A stretch of 64,000 nucleotides of DNA from Geosiphon pyriformis (taxonomy: Eukaryota; Glomeromycota; Glomeromycetes; Archaeosporales; Geosiphonaceae): the NCBI GenBank assembly GCA_016748015.1, contig JAAOMT010000741.1, positions 413,621 through 477,620 on the forward strand. Reading direction: 5' to 3'. The translations under genes and the position numbers were made by a program. This document shows positions 21,810 through 33,016 of this stretch, piece by piece. Numbering within the stretch: the first letter of the stretch is position 1; each line of letters starts with the position of its first letter. The notes beneath the pieces are model-generated. The model was given only the letters and a program-made list of their open reading frames with translations. It did not search any database and was not told the origin of the DNA.

Positions 21810-21813
21810 CCAT

Positions 21814-22058
21814 AAAATAAGAGTAAAAAAATTTAAGAATAGTTTACCAGAAAAACATAACTATTAAAATAAACTGGCCACTATGTTGAAAACAGAAATT
21901 GAAAAAAAACTATTAATTAAATCTCTGTTTATTATATAAAAAACTTAACCAAAATCTTTAAACTTCAAACCCTTTAGAAATTACTATTATTAACAGCTAT
22001 TAAACATCAAGTTATAGATTTGTTATTTGTTCTAATACCCAAATAATTATTTGTAATA
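21814..22058 (+). repeat. 5' LTR of E3, right part
   Basis: Continuation of 11023-11627 after E2 and the duplicated CCAT. It ends TGTAATA (family TGTAACA) at 22058 and is followed by the decayed primer site 'ttgatgctttttatgaag', in which CCC and G have become T and A. Confidence 0.8.
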
Positions 22059-22119
22059 TTTTGATGCTTTTTATGAAGTATAATCTAACAAAAAACCAAC
22101 ATTAACATCTATTATCTAA

Positions 22120-23668
22120 AACAGTGGCAAAATCAAAAGTAATAAAAACAAACCACTTAGAATTTACAAAAGCTTTATTTTAATATTATCAAACTTATTT
22201 TAGATTAACAAGTAATAATTAATTAGCAGAATCAGCTTTTAATTTTTATGTCAATAAAAAAATTATATTCTACTTGGGAGACTAAAAAAATCCAGAAGCT
22301 GTTCTTAAAAATTTTTATAGTAAATTACTTCAAAACACTACACTTTTACAAAATTATTTGTTTGTTTTATTAATTACAGAGATAAATTAAGAAATTAAAA
22401 ATTACACTCAACAGAAATTTTTTATCATTTTTATAGAAAATAATAAAAAAAAGTTACAAACTCTAGCAAAAACACTAAGAAAAATACAACTACTTACTTA
22501 AAAGAAACCAAAAATTGTTTTACCTATTCACCCATTATACTATTATATGTCCAAAAACACCATTCAAATAATATTAACAGTTGTGTCTATGATAAAAACA
22601 CTATTAGCATAAGTACTATTTTAAAACAATTAGAAAAAAACTAAACTATTAGGAATCTATAGCAATTTTTTTGAAAGATTTAAATTGTAATTAACAATAT
22701 CATCAAGACTTTAATTACTACCACCTTAACCAAATTTCGAATCTACTAGTAATTGGACAAATACTAATTCAGAAGAAAAAAAAATAGTAAACAGAAAAAT
22801 ATTATTCAAAACCCAATTCTATATAATTCAAAAATCAAACTCTAATTGTTCAAATTCAACAAAATTTGAACAATTCAAATCTCACTTAACAAAACTTATC
22901 TTTAGTTTTTTGATTAATCAACTATTAGTAATACCAATTGCTTCTTTTTAATAATCATAACAATAACAACTTGTATTAATAATCTATATACCAATTATAA
23001 AACTTAAGAAATTTACTAGCAAAAAGGATAATATCTAAGCATAGCTAAATAATATGGCAAAAACCATTACAGTTAATAAATAAAACAATGTTAGAGCACT
23101 TTAAGCTATCTTATACTTTCTTTAAAATACTGTTAACTTATAATATCAAAACTTGATCAACAAATCACAAACTTTTAATGAATTTAAAACTGGATTTTTG
23201 TAATATTTTAATAATAATAATAAAATTAATTATTTATTAACTAGTTTTACCACAATCAAACAAGATAATAAAAAAGCAGTCACCACTTATTTAGAATGCT
23301 TTTACAGAAATCTGTGTTAAATCTAAGCAGTTAATATTAATTATTTTATAATACTACAGATTTTAAACCAATTCATTTATAATTTATATAACAATTTACT
23401 ATAACAAGTACATCTATTACACCTAAATACTTTCCAAGATGCAGTTACATATGTTCAAGATTTTAAATTGGCTAAACTTGAAGCCAACCATATCCAAGTT
23501 ATAAATTTAATAATGAATAAATTATCTAAATTAGATACCAAATTGAAACAATTTGGCAAAACTATTAATCAAAAAATTGAGAAATGTTTAGCTAACAATT
23601 AAGTTATTTATTAGTCTCTACAACATTGTAACAATTAAAAAAACTTCAATTGGTTTCAAAATCAGTTA

Positions 23669-23708
<40 letters not shown>

Positions 23709-25350
23709 CAAATTAATTATAATAACAAAAAACATATATTTGTTACTACTGTAATAAACAAGTATACTTAAAAATAGATTGTAGAGCAAGATTAAATAAC
23801 CAATAATTGGGAAATCAATATTGAAACTCTGATTATAGATTTTAAACTCTTAACTATACCAATAATTTGTCATTAAGACAATATTAGTATTAGCTATATT
23901 ACTTCTAAATAATGCAACTACTAATATATATATCTCCTATTTATTAAGTTTCAATATCTGTAATTTATTAATTACTACAGCCACAAATAATTTATAAATT
24001 CCAACCAATTTAAACATTATCACAAAGTTTAGTTCAAATATCAACCAAAAATTAATAGTCAAGAATTACTTATATCTAACAGAATTGGAGATTGGCAATA
24101 ATAATACATTAACCAATTTCCAGTTTATTGAACCAGCCATTAAAATCATGCCAATAGAGTTTGGAAAATAGATACATCCAAAACCCAAATTCTTAGAGCT
24201 ATTTAAGTCTTTTGGTTATTCCAAAAAATACTTAATCTAATAATTTAGAATTACTAATACAACCACTTACCAACAATATTTTACTAGTAACTATTACTGA
24301 AAATAAGTTATTTGCCATTATTTTTTCTTTTAAATTAGAAGAATTAACAACAAAATTTTTATTTAGTAGAGCCATTTTTACTACTAAACCGATTATTACC
24401 ATGTATATTAATGCCAAAATTAATAATTAATCTATTAAGTTTATCTTTAATAACAGATTAGCAAACAGTATTATTATATAACAACTTATAAACCAATTAG
24501 GTTAATAAGTTAATTAAGCTACCAGTACCAGAATTATTGCTAATAGAATAACAAAAACTTCAATTAGTAAAATTGTTAACTTCTTCTTTAAAATCAATAA
24601 TATTATTATGCTAATTAAAGTCCTTGTTATAAAAGTCATATAGTATTAAGCTCTTATTAATAATAATTAACTATTCAAAACTAATATTATACTTGACTAA
24701 AATACCCAAAAACTTCAATTAATATATGCAGAACAGTATATTCAAGTTCTAGCTACTTGTAGCCATTTTAAAACAACCACTACTACTTAACAATCACTAT
24801 TAATTGAGCTAAAAGAAAAAAAAACCTACCTAAAAAGCTTATCAAGTCTCATAAGCAGAAAACAAGCACAATAAACTGCCACTAATACTTTTTTAAGACA
24901 ACAACAAAAAAAAAAAAAAAAAAATCTCAAAATACTATTATTATTAAAAAAAACAGTTAGTAATAAGCATAAACCATATTTAATCTCTGAATCAAAAAAA
25001 CAACCACTCTATATCTTACTTAAATATAAAGACTGCAAAAAAAAACTTTTATTCATAAGAGCTTAAATTTTATTTGAAGAAAACTATAAAACATATATCT
25101 GTTATTATTGTAAAACATGCTACTGAAAATGCTTTGATTATTCAAAATAACAGAAAAAATAAGACAATGAACTATGTTTTACTTGTAGAGAAACATTACT
25201 TAACAAAAAAATATAAAACAATATTTTTAGTTGAAAAAAAATATGTAATATATTATACTAATACATGATTTTTATCAATAACTGAATAAGCAGAAAAACA
25301 TTATTTAATGCTATATAGAACAAAATTCTGTTATATTTAGACAATTATCT
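22120..25350 (+). pseudogene. Gag, protease and cysteine-region remnants, E3
   Basis: Heavily decayed copy of the E2 segment 12540-16020, in the same order. The knuckle region near 23737 still shows the first CX2C. The protease triplet reads AAT AAC AGA (Asn-Asn-Arg) near 24451, where E2 has GAT AGT GGA. The cysteine region keeps several Cys (e.g. 25030-25120). No long reading frame remains. The region shows directly how this family decays: nearly every change is to A or T. Confidence 0.75.
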
Positions 25351-25356
25351 ACACAA

Positions 25357-26164
25357 TATTACAGATGATTATTTCGAGTGTTAAAACAAATAACAAACTC
25401 ATAACTTTGTATTTAATAGCTAGAAATTTTGGTAATTTCTAAAGATTTTAAAATCTAAAAGTTTTTGTTGAGTTCTTTGTATAATAGACAAAGATTTAAT
25501 TGATGGTTTTTTTTGTGAATTTTTTTTTTCAGTGTAGTAACCAGTTTATTCTAACAGTTATGCTCTTTTGATAAATTTTTACTCTTGTTTTCAGCTTTTT
25601 TATTAGACTATCCTTAATGTTAAATACTTAAAACTTAATTTTTTTAATTAATTAGTAAATAACAAAGAAAACAGAATAAAATAAAAATAAAAATAAAATA
25701 AAAATAAGAAATTAATATTCCATTAATAACTATGATCAAAAACTATTGGTCCAATATAATTAAATATTGAATTCTATTAACATAAAGTATTGATAATGTA
25801 AAATAGATTAATATTTTTTTAATCAAGTAATAATAATATGGATTCAGATAATAATAGATGTTTTATTAATATAAGTATAATTTTATTTTAAGTTATAAAA
25901 AACTATTTTTTGAAAAAAGAAATATTGTTGTTTTGAACTTATCTGAACTTTATTAAATGATTTTTCTGCTTTTAATACTCTTACTATATATACATAATTT
26001 GTGTTATATAAGATTCTTTAAAATCTTTTAATTTTTTTGAAAAAAATTCTGAAATTCTAGAATTTTAGAATTCTGGAATTTTGAAATTCTGGAATTCTTT
26101 TTTTTATTATTTTTGATTAGTTATTTTGTTTACTTATTATAATTTCTAATTTCTATAAATAACA
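25357..26164 (-). repeat. Family-1 solo LTR inserted in E3
   Basis: It runs from TATTACAGATGATTATT (left) to ATAAATAACA (right), i.e. a minus-orientation LTR of about 808 bp. It is flanked by ACAA (25353-25356) and ATAA (26165-26168), a 4-bp duplication with one C-to-T change. Joining the flanks restores the E2 order 'ccacatgacgaaaac', so the insertion is clean. Confidence 0.8.
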
Positions 26165-26700
26165 ATAATGAAAACAAAATCTGATAAATAATAAGTGCTA
26201 AAGTTGAAAACATTTTATTTAATAAAATACTTACCATTAAAACCAATCCACCAGAACTCATTAAAACCATTTTTATTTCAAACTTAAACATTTTTGTTGA
26301 CATTTTGAATAATTCAGAACAATTTTATAAATACTATCAAGATCTAATACTTATTTAAAAAGAGCAAAAGCAGTATTTAGAACAATTAAATATTAAACTC
26401 TGTAAACATTGTCTAATTTTCAGTAATTTTGAATATTTTAACAATTGTGATCTTATTTACAATCCACTATTGTGTATAATCTATTTAATTCCTGAAAGAA
26501 AGAACTAATTAGCAATTGCATTTTAAAATTAAAATTTAATTCTGATTTAATTAAAAAAAATCTGCAATAAGTAATTACAATATAATATTAACTTAAAATA
26601 ACATAAATAATTTAAAATAATGGAAATATCTCAGAATAATTTTGTTATAACTCTAGAAAAACAATTTAGAATTAAGAATTATAAAATTATTTCTTATTTC

Positions 26701-26938
26701 TTTTATTTTTTTGAGCTATTTTTGGTGTCTAATCTAGCCTAATGTAATACTGACATGTAGAAAACACATGATTCATCCTTAATGTAAACATGTATATGTA
26801 TTAAAAAAATTTGATTGATCAAAAAACCCTTTAGTAAAATTCTCTTGTGGGGTCCATAAAGGTTCGGGCTTTAGAGTTCCCTTTCGCCCGATACCTTTTA
26901 TCATCAATTATTTGGCCCATGAGATTTGAATTAGCACT
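26701..26938 (+). promoter_or_regulatory. 5' flank and likely promoter of the glycine decarboxylase gene
   Basis: Between the end of E3 and the start codon the composition shifts abruptly from almost pure A/T to mixed sequence (from about 26840, e.g. 'gtggggtcc', 'ttcgggc', 'ttcgcccg'). No TATA box is evident. The short distance places the transposon remnant right at the edge of the promoter. Confidence 0.45.
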
Positions 26939-29900
26939 ATGTTTTCACGTGTAGCAACAAGAGATTCCAAAAGTTTTTTTAATCGGTCCTCAGGTCGTGG
27001 GATTGGTTATATTCAAGAAGTTCCTAGACCTTGTACATCCCAATCGTTAAAAAGATTCTTTCTAAAACAAAGGTTTACAGCTTTTCAAAATTCCAAATGC
27101 TTCTCTTCACAAAAAATAGACCCCTTTGTGCTGTTGGACAGTTTTCCTCGTAGACATGTTGGCCCTTCAGAAGGTGAAGTTAAAAGTATGCTTGAGGTTA
27201 TTGGAGTAAAAGACATTGATGAGCTCGTCTCGCAAACTATTCCCAACAAAATTCGTTCTACCCGTCCATTATCGCTTCAAAGTGGCTTGTCTGAAAGTGA
27301 AGTCTTAAAACAGTTGGAAACCATCGCTTCTCAAAATAAAGTATACAAGTCATACATAGGAATGGGATATGCAAATACAATTGTCCCTCCAGTTATTTTG
27401 AGAAATATATTGGAATCTCCTGGCTGGTACACTCAAGTAAGTAAAAATTTCATCTTTCCAACTCTACAACCCAGTCTCTATAAACCTACACCCTGATCAA
27501 GAAAAGGTAGTATTAAAACTTTGCATTACAAAGACGGCGTAGCAATATCCGCGCATCCCACTTCACCCTTTATTAGAAACCAATCAGAAATACGACTCAC
27601 ACACTTGCACGATTTACGCTAAATTTTTATATGTATAGTATACACCATATCAACCAGAAATCGCACAAGGTTGGTGACAATATCTCCCGAAAAATTAGAT
27701 TCTTTAAAGCAAAAGCTCTAACTGCCTTATGAATTTATTTCAGGTCGTCTCGAATCTTTATTGAATTTTCAGACTATGGTCACTGATCTGACCGGTATGG
27801 CCATTGCGAATGCCTCCTTATTGGATGAAGGTACCGCTGCTGCAGAAGCAATGCTCATGTGTTTTTCCCATTGCAACCGCAAAAGGCATACATTTTTTGT
27901 TGATCAAAAATGTCACCCTCAAACCATCGAGTGTTTGAAAACTCGCGCTGAGGCCTCTAATATTAATATCCTTGTCGGAGATGTATTGCAATTTGATTTT
28001 GATAACAATCACAAAGATTTATCTGGAATTTTAGTTCAAGTAAATTCACATATATTTCTTTGATTCGTATTTCTCTATTTATTATTTAATCTCATGGTTC
28101 AATTCTAAATGAATATCTTTTTGGTCAAAGTACCCTGCAACAGATGGGTCCATTAATGATTATTCATCCCTATCCGAAAAAGTTCATTCTTTTGGGGGGC
28201 AAGTTGTTTGTGCCACCGACCTTTTAGCCTTGGCTTTACTTAAACCTCCGGGTGAATGGGGTGCCGATATTGCACTTGGTAATAGTCAGCGTTTTGGAGT
28301 ACCATTAGGTTATGGGGGTCCGCATGCAGCTTTTTTTGCTTGTCAAGAGCAGCATAAGCGTAGATTGCCAGGCCGCCTGGTCGGGGTTTCCAAAGATGCG
28401 TTCGGCAAAAAAGCATATAGACTGTCCCTACAAACACGGGAACAACATATCCGGAGAGAAAAGGCAACCAGTAATATATGTACTGCACAAGCTTTATTAG
28501 CAAATATGGCAGCTATGTATGGCGTTTACCATGGACCTGATGTAAGTCTAAAGAAAGTTTTAAAATTTTCGGATTTACCCATTAACTCTAATTAAAATCA
28601 TAGGGAATCAAAGCAACGGCGAAGCGTGTTCACACTCTCACAAATATACTTGCAGAAGGAATCCGCCAATTAGGATATCAGATCGAAACAAATCAATTCT
28701 TTGACACCTTCACTGTGCATGATCCCTTAGGGTCCGAAAAGCTTATAAATAAAGCTCTTGATGCTCAAATCAATATCAGAAAAGTGAACGATTCAAAGAT
28801 TGGTATCACTTTAGACGAAACAGTAACTAAAGAAGATTTAGATGTTCTCATCACCAAAGTTTTTTTTAAAAATGGGTCTCATATACCCGATTTAGCAGAA
28901 ATTGCGTCTCAAGTCAACCCCCAGATTTCAGAGGAATTCATTCGTACAACCCCTTTCCTGCAACATCAAGTCTTCAACAGTTATCATTCGGAAACTGAGA
29001 TGTTAAGATACATTTATCATCTCCAATCCAAAGACCTTTCACTTGTTCATTCAATGATACCTTTAGGTAGTTGTACAATGAAGCTCAACGCAACAACTGA
29101 GATGATACCAGTTTCTTGGCCCCAATTTGCCAATATTCATCCATTCGTCCCGCAGGATCAAGCTGAAGGATACCGGATTTTAATTAAGGTATCAATTCGA
29201 CTATATACATACAGATATATATATATATATAAGAAAATTTTGGTAAATTAACATTAATTATTATCATCTAGGAATTGGAAAATGATCTCGCTATATTGAC
29301 TGGTTTTGACGGAGTCTCATTACAGCCCAATTCTGGTGCTCAGGGTGAATTTACCGGTCTACGTGTTATTCGTGCTTATCATAAGTCCCGAGGCGATTAC
29401 AAGCGTGATGTTTGTCTCATTCCTGTGTCCGCGCATGGTACGAATCCAGCATCGGCTGCAATGGCCGGAATGGAAGTAGTACCAATTAAATGTCAAGTTA
29501 ATGGTGATTTAGACGCAAAAGATTTGGAAGAAAAGGCGGCTAAATATAAAGATCGTTTATCAGCATTTATGGTTACGTATCCCTCTACTTTTGGAGTATT
29601 TGAAGAAGGCGTCTCTGATGTTTGTGATATAATCCATCATCATGGTGGGCAAGTATACATGGATGGTGCTAATTTAAATGCACAAATTGGGTTGTGCAAC
29701 CCAGCTGAGATTGGAGCTGATGTTTGTCACCTTAATCTGCACAAGACATGTAAAATCTTTTGATATTAAATTTTCTGAACTACTCGTCAAGACTTAACTT
29801 CACAATATTTATTTAGTTTGTATACCTCATGGCGGTGGAGGCCCTGGAATGGGTCCAATTGGAGTGTAAGTTAAAGCTTCTCAGATCAATTGTTATTTAT

Positions 29901-30861
29901 TGATAAAATCTACATAAAAGTATTCCATCTCAGGAAATCCCATCTCATCCCTTTTTTGCCCGGTCATCCTATTATTCCTACGGGTGGTGATCAAGCTATT
30001 GGTCCAGTCGCAGCTGCACCATTTGGTTCAGCTGCGATTTTGCCTATTTCATGGGCGTACATAAAGCTAATGGGTAAGCAATTTTAGATTTCATTAAAAG
30101 CATGAACGAATCTGCTCAATAAATCTTCGGGATTTCAATTTCAGGCTCCAAAGGAATTACCAAGGCAACCCAAATAGCTCTGTTGAATGCCAACTACATG
30201 GCACGTCGTTTGTCTCCATATTATAATATTTGCTATACAAATAAGAATGGAATGTGCGCTCATGAATTTATTCTTGATATGCGACCATTTGGGAAAACCG
30301 TCGGAATCGAGGCAATTGACGTTGCGAAACGTTTACAGGTATCAAGTATTAGCCTCAATACACCTTCAAGACTGATCATCTTCAGATGCTGAATTTCTAA
30401 TTAATTCCCTATAAAATTCAGGATTATGGTTTTCATTCTCCTACAATGTCTTGGCCTGTCTCCAACACTTTAATGATCGAGCCTACCGAATCGGAATCAA
30501 AGGTTGAACTGGATAGATTTTGTGACGCTATGATTTCCATTCGGAAAGAAATAGAAGCGATAGAGGAGGGAACACAACCAAAAGATGACAATTTGCTAAA
30601 GAATTCTCCACATACTATTGAAACTTTGGTAAAAGTAAGCTGGGAGAAGCCATACTCCAGGGAACAGGCCGCATATCCTATGAAATATTTGAGGGAACGA
30701 AAGTTCTGGCCTAGCGTTGGACGATTAGGTAATTTTAGAATGATTATTTGTTGAAATAGTTTTCTCTTATCAACTAAAATAATTTTTGTCCAATTTTCAT
30801 AGACGATGCGTATGGGGATAGAAATCTAATGTGTTCATGTCCTCCTATTGAAGATTACTGA
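26939..30861 (+). CDS. GCV2: Glycine decarboxylase (P-protein), mitochondrial, 11 exons
   Basis: P-protein of the glycine cleavage system: a pyridoxal-phosphate enzyme that decarboxylates glycine and passes the aminomethyl group to lipoyl-H-protein in the mitochondrial matrix. Exons by GT-AG junctions and reading frame: 26939-27436, 27639-27669, 27744-28039, 28131-28541, 28604-29188, 29272-29749, 29817-29865, 29934-30073, 30145-30338, 30422-30728, 30803-30861; 3048 nt, 1015 residues, the normal length. The first 60 residues are Arg/Ser-rich without acidic runs, fitting a mitochondrial presequence. Landmarks: [10 protein letters not shown] at about 567, QPNSGAQGE at about 625, cofactor Lys in HLNLHKT at 765, and GGGGPG just after. 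The start is bounded by an in-frame TGA at 26927. Exon 2 is a 31-nt micro-exon. The gene has no broken codon and looks functional, unlike everything around it. Confidence 0.96.
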
Positions 30862-30943
30862 ACTAGGAAGTAAAAAATAGAGATATACAACTATTGCCGT
30901 ACTTTATAGATATAATAATATATATTGTTTTATTTTATCGATG

Positions 30944-30949
30944 AATAAA
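30944..30949 (+). promoter_or_regulatory. Polyadenylation signal of the glycine decarboxylase gene
   Basis: AATAAA about 83 bp after the stop codon, shortly before the mixed-composition 3' flank gives way to A/T-only DNA. Confidence 0.5.
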
Positions 30950-31397
30950 AAAGTTTCAGTTTATAACTTTTTATTGCTTACAAATTTTCACAAATGATAA
31001 AAAAATTGGAAACTGGCTATATAATATTTATTTAAAACCATTTATTATTGGTTAAAATCCAAGATCATATTGCTTTAAATATATTAATTTCATAAATTTA
31101 AAAAAACAATTGCTATTTTTGTTATATTAATTAAAACATAAATCTAAATTTAAACAACTTTTAAACTCATTATTTTTTTGGCTAAAAGTTTTTTTTAAAT
31201 AACACAGAAACAGTTTTACAATTATTTAATATTTTTATAATTAAAAATCATAGTTTTTATTAATTATTACATGTATTAATTATTGTTATTTGAATTAAAA
31301 AACCAACAAAAATAATTAAAATTTTTTAAAATTGCAAAATATTACAAAATACTTTGAAATTACAGATAATAATTTAAAATACCCAACTATATTAAAC

Positions 31398-31434
<37 letters not shown>

Positions 31435-33015
31435 AATTAATAAAAAATAATTTACTTAAAAAAATTTATTTTAAATTTTATAATTATTTTTGTTATACTT
31501 TAATAAAAAATTTATTTTTTATAAATACATAAATTGAAATTATTTGCTTTTGTTTATTATTCCAAATTTTTTTAATTAATAAATATAATTTGTATTTATT
31601 TATTAATATTTTAAATCAATAGTTTTTAATTATAACTATTAATAAAATACTAATTTTTTTATTTTTTTTGTTAAAAATCTGTTAAACAAAAATTAATATT
31701 ATAAATAACTTAAAAAAATTGTAAAATAATAAGTTTAAAAAGATTAAACTTATTATATCTTTGAATAATCTTTTAAAAAAGTTTTTTAAATAAATTTTAT
31801 AAAGCAAAATTTATATTATAAATATGTAATTAGAATTTATAATTGTAAAATATATACACAAAAAATTATTATAATTAATAACCAAATGTAATTTTAAAAC
31901 TAATTATATATTTTAAATTTTTACAAATTCAATTTATTTTTTAATTAATAATTATTATTTTTTTTTTTAAAAATTATTTTTTTTGCTATTTATTAATTTT
32001 ATTACTTATAATTATAATAATATATAAAAATCCAAAAATTCATTAATAATATTACAAAATTAAGAATTAATACTACAATTGTTATAAATAAGCATAATTA
32101 ATTTGTTTTTTAAATTTAAAAATAATATTTATATTAAAATTTTTAAAAAATAAGTATTATAAGTTAATAAATAATAAATATTGTTTATATTAAACAAAAA
32201 ATAAAGTTATACTATAAATTTTGTTTAAAAAATAAAAATATTTAAATCTTAAAAAACTTATTTTAAATTAATTTAATTATTTTAATATATAATTATATTA
32301 AAAACAAAATATATTTATAATTTTAAAAAATTTATTAATAAAACTGTTTTTTTATTAAATTTAATAAGTAAAATTTAATTGTTATTTAGTATAATATAAC
32401 AACTAAATATTTTAAATTAAACACAAATTATGTGCTTACTATATATAAACAGCTACTTAAATTAATTAAAATAATATTATAAGTTTATTATAACAATAAC
32501 AATATTATAAATACTAAAATATAAAACTTAAGATGTATATTTATTAAAAAACACACTAAATATTTTATTAATTTTTAGTAAATAGATAATATTATTTAAC
32601 AAAAAAACAAACAGATTATATTTTAATAAACCATATTTTTTTAAATTAACTTTATAATTTAATTTAATTAACCAAATATTAATTTAATAATTAATAACAA
32701 TATTATAAATAAAGTTTATTAATGTTTTTATAATAATTATGCTGTTATTAAAAAATAAACAAGTCTTAAACAACTAGTTTTTAAACACAACTTTTTTATA
32801 TAAAGCTGTATATAAAATATTATTATATTTACTTAATAAAAATAATTATAAATAAATAATAAAATAGCTATAACTTTTGACAATAATATTTACAAATTAG
32901 TATTAATATCTAAAATACTTTTACAAATACTATAATTTATTTTGCATATAAATATATAATCAAAAAATTTAATTTTATTATAATATATTTTAAAAAAGAA
33001 TTAAATAAAATTAAT
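30950..33015. other. AT-rich intergenic DNA, no gene seen
   Basis: Nearly pure A/T with scattered short frames. No LTR end or protein motif was recognised. It includes an (AT)n tract at 31400-31429. Confidence 0.6.
31400..31429. repeat. (AT)n microsatellite, about 15 units
   Basis: Uninterrupted alternating A and T over about 30 bases. Confidence 0.95.
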
Positions 33016-33016
33016 T

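Larger units (their letters stand above)
11023..26700 (+). mobile_element. Ty3/gypsy element E3, old, truncated, hosting E2 and a solo LTR
   Basis: Plus-strand element of the E1/E2 family, far more decayed. Its 5' LTR is split by E2 (11628-21809). The body runs from 22059 to about 26700: Gag, knuckle, protease, the cysteine-cluster region, then a solo LTR (25357-26164), and a little more of the spacer. It ends before the dUTPase, about 240 bp upstream of the glycine decarboxylase start codon. RT, integrase and the 3' LTR are missing. Most differences from E2 are C-to-T or G-to-A; for example, the Ser-coding TCA run at 14234 of E2 is a TTA run here at 23670-23708. Confidence 0.8.

Noticed and set aside
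25074-25268. 64-codon frame in E3
   Set aside because: It is a remnant of the first cysteine-cluster region read in a shifted frame, not a gene.
28240-28503. Minus-strand 87-codon frame within glycine decarboxylase
   Set aside because: It is the antisense shadow of exon 4, with no motif.
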